Below are positions 5,846-8,878 of a DNA stretch of 8,878 bases, one piece after another. The notes under the pieces were generated by a model that saw only the letters and a program-made list of their open reading frames with translations, was not told where the DNA came from and searched no databases. Origin of the DNA: QHXW01 sp035297145 (GTDB taxonomy: Bacteria > Acidobacteriota > Terriglobia > Bryobacterales > Bryobacteraceae); NCBI GenBank assembly GCA_035297145.1, contig DATGZN010000043.1:1-8878 (forward strand), written 5' to 3'. The number at the start of each line of letters is the position of its first letter. Position 1 is the first letter of the stretch. Position numbers and translations under genes: made by a program.

Positions 5846-6232
5846 TTACGCAGCGTGGATGTCAAGTTCGTAAGGAGGTTCCATCATCCTCGTATCGCCC
5901 CGATCTACGACCTCTTGGCAGCGAATACAGAAGGGTGTCCAGGGGACAGCCACTAAGCGGTTCCGTCCAATCGCCTCGTCACAGTTGGTACAAGTGCCGA
6001 AGGTCCCATCCTCAATTCGGCGCAATGCTGTATGAATGTTGCGAAGTAGCTCCGACCGGCGATTGAGACCAAGAATGGCAAATTCCCGCTCCGCTGATCG
6101 GCCGGTTTGATCCATTTCATCGGCGCTTCCCTCGACGGCAAGAATCTCCCGGCTCTCGCCCAGATTGTGAATCGCGACCATTTGCTGGGCCTTGAGCGCG
6201 CGCTTGAACTTTTTCAACTGAACTACTTCCAT
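5846..6232 (-). CDS. DksA/TraR-type C4 zinc-finger protein
   Basis: The 128-residue protein has the DksA layout: an N-terminal helix, a coiled-coil hairpin (about 5-75), then a four-cysteine zinc finger CTNC...CIRC (C81, C84, C102, C105) in the order typical of the family, and a short C-terminal tail. DksA proteins insert into the RNA polymerase secondary channel and, with ppGpp, reprogram transcription under stress. At the coiled-coil tip the E. coli DxxDxA signature reads DEMDQT (D38, D41, T43). The two acidic residues are kept and the Ala is replaced, so activity may differ. ATG at 6232 has GAAGGG 5 nt upstream. Adjacent palindromes at 6267-6303 lie just upstream of the start. It could also be a DksA-like protein with another role. 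Confidence 0.9.
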   Translation of the reverse strand: MEVVQLKKFKRALKAQQMVAIHNLGESREILAVEGSADEMDQTGRSAEREFAILGLNRRSELLRNIHTALRRIEDGTFGTCTNCDEAIGRNRLVAVPWTPFCIRCQEVVDRGDTRMMEPPYELDIHAA

Positions 6233-6595
6233 GAATGCCCTTCTCTTAGTTTAGGCGGTGAAACGCAGCTTTAAGCTAACAGACACGCTGCTCCTTGTCT
6301 GTTCAAGAGTGCTCACCTCACATCGTTGCGGGCTGATTCAGCGGCGGTGATTTCTTGACATCGTGGACATCTTAGTTGTGCAGAACGATGTTCAGCAGCG
6401 AGTTGTTGACGTGCAACCCCCCGCCGCGGAGAAAGATAGTGATCCCAGTGCAGGCGTGGACTGGCCGATCCTCTCTGTCCGAAGAGAGATTTTACACCAG
6501 AGAAAATCGTCGATCCGACCGTTCCGAATTGGCGGGCGAGCCGAGAGGCCAAATGGAAATCCCGGCCTTTCCGAAGAGCCTGCTATCGTGACCTG
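6233..6595. other. 363-bp region without a convincing gene
   Basis: Between the divergent dksA-like and transporter genes there are only low-quality ORFs. A plus-strand frame (GTG 6363) ends in TGATG overlapping the transporter start, but it has no ribosome binding site and no recognisable protein. The minus-strand frames look non-coding. A TTGACA at 6355-6360 fits a -35 box, but no good -10 follows at 16-18 bp. The promoters for both genes should lie here. Confidence 0.55.
6267..6303. promoter_or_regulatory. Two adjacent palindromes, possible operator or leader structure of the dksA-like gene
   Basis: AGCTT-T-AAGCT (6267-6277) is followed directly by AACAGACA (6278-6285) and TGTCTGTT (6296-6303), perfect 8-bp arms with a 10-nt loop. 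They lie 35-71 bp upstream of the dksA-like start codon. This placement suits a repressor or activator site, or a 5'-UTR hairpin. There is no flanking T-run to suggest a terminator. Confidence 0.45.
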
Positions 6596-8047
6596 ATGGA
6601 AGCGGGCACATCCAGCAAGCGACTGTTACCGTGGCTCGTCGCAGTCGCCTTCTTCATGGAGTCGCTCGACACTACGATTCTAAACACGGCCGTGCCAGCC
6701 ATCGCGGAGGCACTTAAGGTGGCCCCGCTGAGCATGAAGGCGGTGTTATCCAGCTACACACTGAGCCTCGCGGTCTTCATTCCCATCAGCGGCTGGATGG
6801 CGGACCGATTCGGAACGCGCCGGGTGTTCGCGTCGGCGATTGGTCTCTTTACGTTGGGTTCATTTCTCTGCGGTATATCGAGCAATATTCATGTGCTGGT
6901 CGCATGTCGCGTTTTGCAAGGCGGCGGGGGAGCGATGATGGTGCCGGTAGGGCGGCTCACGATTGTACGGACCTTTGCGAAATCCGAACTCATCCGAGCC
7001 ATGAGTTTCGTGGCCATCCCAGGTCTGATTGGTCCAATGCTCGGACCGATCGCCGGCGGCCTGATCGTCGGATATTTTCATTGGAGAGTCATCTTTTTCG
7101 TGAACCTTCCGATCGGCCTCGTCGGTTTGTGCCTCGTCTATCTGCATCTACCGGATTACCGTGAAAAGTCCGATCCCCTCGATGTGGTCGGCCTCATCCT
7201 CTTTGGCTCCGGCATCGCGCTGCTATCGTATGTGCTGGAAGTATTCGGTGAACACATGCTGAGCGTGCGCGAAATCCTTGGGATACTGGCGATTTCCATC
7301 CTGTTGCTCACAGGCTATGGACTTCACGCGGCGAAGACCGCGTTTCCACTGCTGGCGCTGAGCCTATTCCGCATTCGCACATTCCGCGCGGCGGTGAGCG
7401 GCAGCTTCTTCACTCGCCTGGGCATCGGCGGAATCCCGTTCATCCTCCCGCTCCTCTACCAGGTTGGCCTCCGGTTCACTCCGATTCAATCGGGTTTGCT
7501 CATGATGCCGCAGGCGATTGCCGCCATGAGCCTGAAGATGACCATGCCACGAATTCTGGCCCGCTTTGGCTACCGTGGCGTATTGATTTCCAACACCGTG
7601 ATCCTCGGTCTGCTCATTCTACTTTTCGCAACCATCGGCATGGGTACGCCGGTTTGGTTCATCGTGGCGCAGGCGTTTTGCTTCGGGTTCTTCAGCTCAC
7701 TGCAATATACAAGCATGAACACGCTCGTCTATGCCAACGTCATCGAGGAGCAGACCAGCGGCGCAAGTTCGATCGCCAGCACCACGCAACAGATGTCAAT
7801 CAGTTTCGGCGTCGCAACGGCCTCGCTGGTCACTGCATTCTTCATTCCTGACCGTTTTCATATGAGCGCAGCGAAAATGATTTACGGAATCCACCGGGCG
7901 TTCTTCGTCCTTGGTGGTTTAACCATCCTGTCCACCATCATTTTTCGGGAATTGAAAAGCACCGACGGTGACATCGCAAGTCAGCATAAAATTCTCCGGC
8001 CCTCCGGCTATGCAAGCCTGCGAGATAACACGGTTGAATCCCGATAA
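6596..8047 (+). CDS. DHA2-family MFS efflux transporter (MdtD/HsrA-like)
   Basis: The 483-residue inner-membrane protein is of the drug:H+ antiporter-2 type. Diagnostic motifs are all present: FFMESLDTTILNTAVPAIA (19-37, with D25) in helix 1; motif A GWMADRFGTRR (66-76) between helices 2 and 3; motif B RVLQGGGGAMMVPVGR (105-120); and motif C GLIGPMLGPIAGG (143-155), characteristic of exporters. The spacing and wording are close to E. coli MdtD/HsrA as I remember them. The length suits about 13-14 helices. The C-terminal ~35 residues are hydrophilic. Substrates cannot be read from the sequence. ATG 6596 is used because the motif starts soon after; there is no clear Shine-Dalgarno (a GAAGAG lies too far upstream). 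No MFP (EmrA-type) or TolC-type partner is visible in the window, so it may act alone. Confidence 0.92.
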   Translation: MEAGTSSKRLLPWLVAVAFFMESLDTTILNTAVPAIAEALKVAPLSMKAVLSSYTLSLAVFIPISGWMADRFGTRRVFASAIGLFTLGSFLCGISSNIHVLVACRVLQGGGGAMMVPVGRLTIVRTFAKSELIRAMSFVAIPGLIGPMLGPIAGGLIVGYFHWRVIFFVNLPIGLVGLCLVYLHLPDYREKSDPLDVVGLILFGSGIALLSYVLEVFGEHMLSVREILGILAISILLLTGYGLHAAKTAFPLLALSLFRIRTFRAAVSGSFFTRLGIGGIPFILPLLYQVGLRFTPIQSGLLMMPQAIAAMSLKMTMPRILARFGYRGVLISNTVILGLLILLFATIGMGTPVWFIVAQAFCFGFFSSLQYTSMNTLVYANVIEEQTSGASSIASTTQQMSISFGVATASLVTAFFIPDRFHMSAAKMIYGIHRAFFVLGGLTILSTIIFRELKSTDGDIASQHKILRPSGYASLRDNTVESR

Positions 8048-8100
8048 ATCGTGGTGGCAGAGTGGAATCTTGCGCGATCGACCGTCGTGTCGGCCACCGG

Positions 8101-8128
8101 TTGTTGTAAGATTGGTCTTCGATTTAAT
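8101..8128 (+). promoter_or_regulatory. Possible sigma-70-type promoter for the STAS gene
   Basis: TTGTTG (8101-8106) and TTTAAT (8123-8128, 5/6 to TATAAT), with a 16-bp spacer, lie upstream of the STAS gene. The -35 match is weak. A 6-bp hairpin (AGAGCT 8130-8135, loop GTTT, AGCTCT 8140-8145) lies just downstream, where transcription would begin. Confidence 0.3.
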
Positions 8129-8162
8129 AAGAGCTGTTTAGCTCTCTGCAAATCGCGCAAAC

Positions 8163-8579
8163 ATGTCGCTTGAAATCACACATAGAGAGCATGAAGGAAT
8201 CGAGATTCTGACTCTGAATGGACATCTCACGCTCGGCCAAGAGGATCTGGATTTTCGAGCGGAACTGGACGGCATGGTAACGGCAGGAAAGATTCGCGTG
8301 GCACTGAACCTCAGCGATTTGCACAAACTGGACACTACTGGCCTTGGCACTCTACTCTTTGCTCTGGCGAAGCTGCGAAAGGCGGGTGGGAACCTGGCAG
8401 TGTTCAATTTAAAGCCGTCACATATCGAACTGCTGACGGCAGCAAAATTGGAAACTGTATTCGATGCATTCCAAGGGGAACAGGACGCGATCAACAGCTT
8501 TTTCCCTGACCGGGAAGTCCAGCGCTACGACATATTGGAATTCGTCGAATCCAAGATTCTAAAGGGTCAGAAATCTTAG
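8163..8579 (+). CDS. STAS-domain protein, anti-anti-sigma factor-like
   Basis: The 138-residue protein has a SpoIIAA/RsbV-type STAS fold over about residues 3-112: beta-strand GIEILTLNGHLTL (12-24), VALNLSDLHKLDTTGLGTLL (46-65) and the helix ALAKLRKAGG (67-76), then LAVFNLKP. STAS anti-anti-sigma factors bind a kinase-type anti-sigma factor and are switched by phosphorylation of a serine in D-S-[ST]-G. Here the site reads L-D57-T58-T59-G60, so a threonine would be the phosphoacceptor. The C-terminal extension (about 113-138) is charged. No anti-sigma kinase, phosphatase or sigma factor is seen nearby, so it is an orphan in this window. ATG 8163 has no clear ribosome binding site but fits the domain start. 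Confidence 0.88.
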   Translation: MSLEITHREHEGIEILTLNGHLTLGQEDLDFRAELDGMVTAGKIRVALNLSDLHKLDTTGLGTLLFALAKLRKAGGNLAVFNLKPSHIELLTAAKLETVFDAFQGEQDAINSFFPDREVQRYDILEFVESKILKGQKS

Positions 8580-8600
8580 CGCCAGGCGTCGACCACAGAC

Positions 8601-8700
8601 GATATCCGCGGGATGAATGCGAGCGGCCAGGCCGCTCGCGTTTTCGCTCGCCAAAGATTCAGTGCACGCCCGGAAGATCGATACGAAAAGATATCCGCGG
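8601..8700. repeat. Short direct repeat pair flanking the terminator hairpin
   Basis: GATATCCGCGG occurs at 8601-8611 and again at 8690-8700, each followed by ATGA (with one extra G in the first copy). The copies flank the hairpin at 8616-8643. Significance is unknown. Confidence 0.5.
8616..8643 (+). terminator. Terminator-like hairpin after the STAS gene
   Basis: GCGAGCGGC (8619-8627) and GCCGCTCGC (8631-8639) are perfect 9-bp arms with loop CAG. The stem can extend through A-A-T with G-T-T, and a short T-run (8641-8644) follows. It lies 37 bp past the STAS stop codon. The T-run is short, so its efficiency is uncertain. Confidence 0.6.
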
Positions 8701-8733
8701 ATGAGGGCCCGCAAGGTCACGGTGCCGCCCCAA

Positions 8734-8757
8734 CCCTGAGTTATGCGCCGCTCAGGG
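8734..8757 (-). terminator. Inverted repeat spanning the stop of the right-edge minus-strand gene
   Basis: CCCTGAG (8734-8740) and CTCAGGG (8751-8757) are perfect 7-bp arms. The 10-nt loop holds the stop codon of the minus-strand gene. A weak transcription end for that gene is plausible, but there is no T-run. Confidence 0.35.
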
Positions 8758-8878
8758 AAAAGGAAGACTTGTGCTCGGCTTCGTGTAGCCAATACGGCGG
8801 CCGGCCGTAGTGAAGGTAGAGCCGGTTTTCATACTCTCGCGTGATCGGCATGGATTCGACGTACTCCGGACCATTCCT
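8741..8878 (-). CDS. C-terminal end of an unrecognised protein (partial)
   Basis: On the minus strand the frame is open from the window edge for 45 codons and ends in TAA at 8743-8741. The residues look like real protein: PEYVESMPITREYENRLYLH (4-23), then YGRPPYWLHEAEHK (24-37), a polar aromatic-rich C-terminus with no membrane helix. I do not recognise the family. It converges on the STAS gene, with the terminator-like hairpins between them. Confidence 0.6.
   Translation of the reverse strand, partial: RNGPEYVESMPITREYENRLYLHYGRPPYWLHEAEHKSSFSLSGA

Noticed and set aside
6313..6552. 79-residue minus-strand ORF with a CPRC pair
   Set aside because: A single CxxC in an otherwise basic, low-order sequence, with no ribosome binding site; probably chance.
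6363..6596. 77-residue plus-strand ORF whose TGA overlaps the transporter ATG
   Set aside because: The TGATG overlap looks like translational coupling, but there is no ribosome binding site for its GTG and the product resembles nothing.
1..8878. CRISPR arrays, tRNA/rRNA genes and transposases
   Set aside because: No regularly spaced repeats, cloverleaf-type sequences or transposase motifs were seen in either strand.

Overview
The window looks like a chromosomal stretch from a moderately GC-rich soil bacterium, most likely an Acidobacteriota (Terriglobia-type). This rests on the combination of gene families and on remembered protein style, not on any search. There are no rRNA or tRNA genes, no CRISPR array and no recognisable insertion sequence. 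The genes read as a loose stress-response and envelope neighbourhood, rich in very small proteins.

Layout. (a) 2-295 (+): C-terminal end of a SYLF-domain lipid-binding protein. (b) 457-612 (+): 51-residue glycine-rich membrane peptide (DUF3309-like), ending 2 bp from the convergent desaturase. (c) 615-1574 and 1663-2364 (both -): an acyl-lipid/acyl-CoA desaturase with all three histidine boxes, downstream of a Crp/Fnr-family regulator that lacks the FNR cysteines. A dubious 61-residue ORF lies upstream of the regulator. (d) 2580-2953: leader rich in inverted repeats. (e) 2954-4114, 4144-4380 and 4458-5171 (all +): a bacterial eRF1/Pelota-like protein (baeRF; relative of Vms1 and Balon), a 78-residue DUF6582-like protein, and an exported protein of unknown function, possibly one operon. 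(f) 5253-5402, 5422-5730 and 5846-6232 (all -): a 49-residue lmo0937-type membrane peptide, a 102-residue CxxC protein, and a DksA/TraR-type zinc-finger protein. (g) 6233-6595: no convincing gene, but two adjacent palindromes upstream of the DksA-like gene. (h) 6596-8047 (+): a DHA2-family efflux transporter close to MdtD/HsrA. (i) 8163-8579 (+): a STAS-domain anti-anti-sigma-like protein, followed by a terminator-like hairpin. (j) 8741-8878 (-): the C-terminal end of an unrecognised gene.

How the genes may work together (inference). Several products fit adaptation to stress: membrane remodelling (desaturase, SYLF protein, small membrane peptides), transcriptional retuning (Crp/Fnr, DksA-like, STAS) and ribosome rescue or hibernation (baeRF). 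The most interesting element is the baeRF gene, which keeps a GGWSQ sequence at the position of the release-factor GGQ loop and sits with two poorly characterised small or exported proteins.
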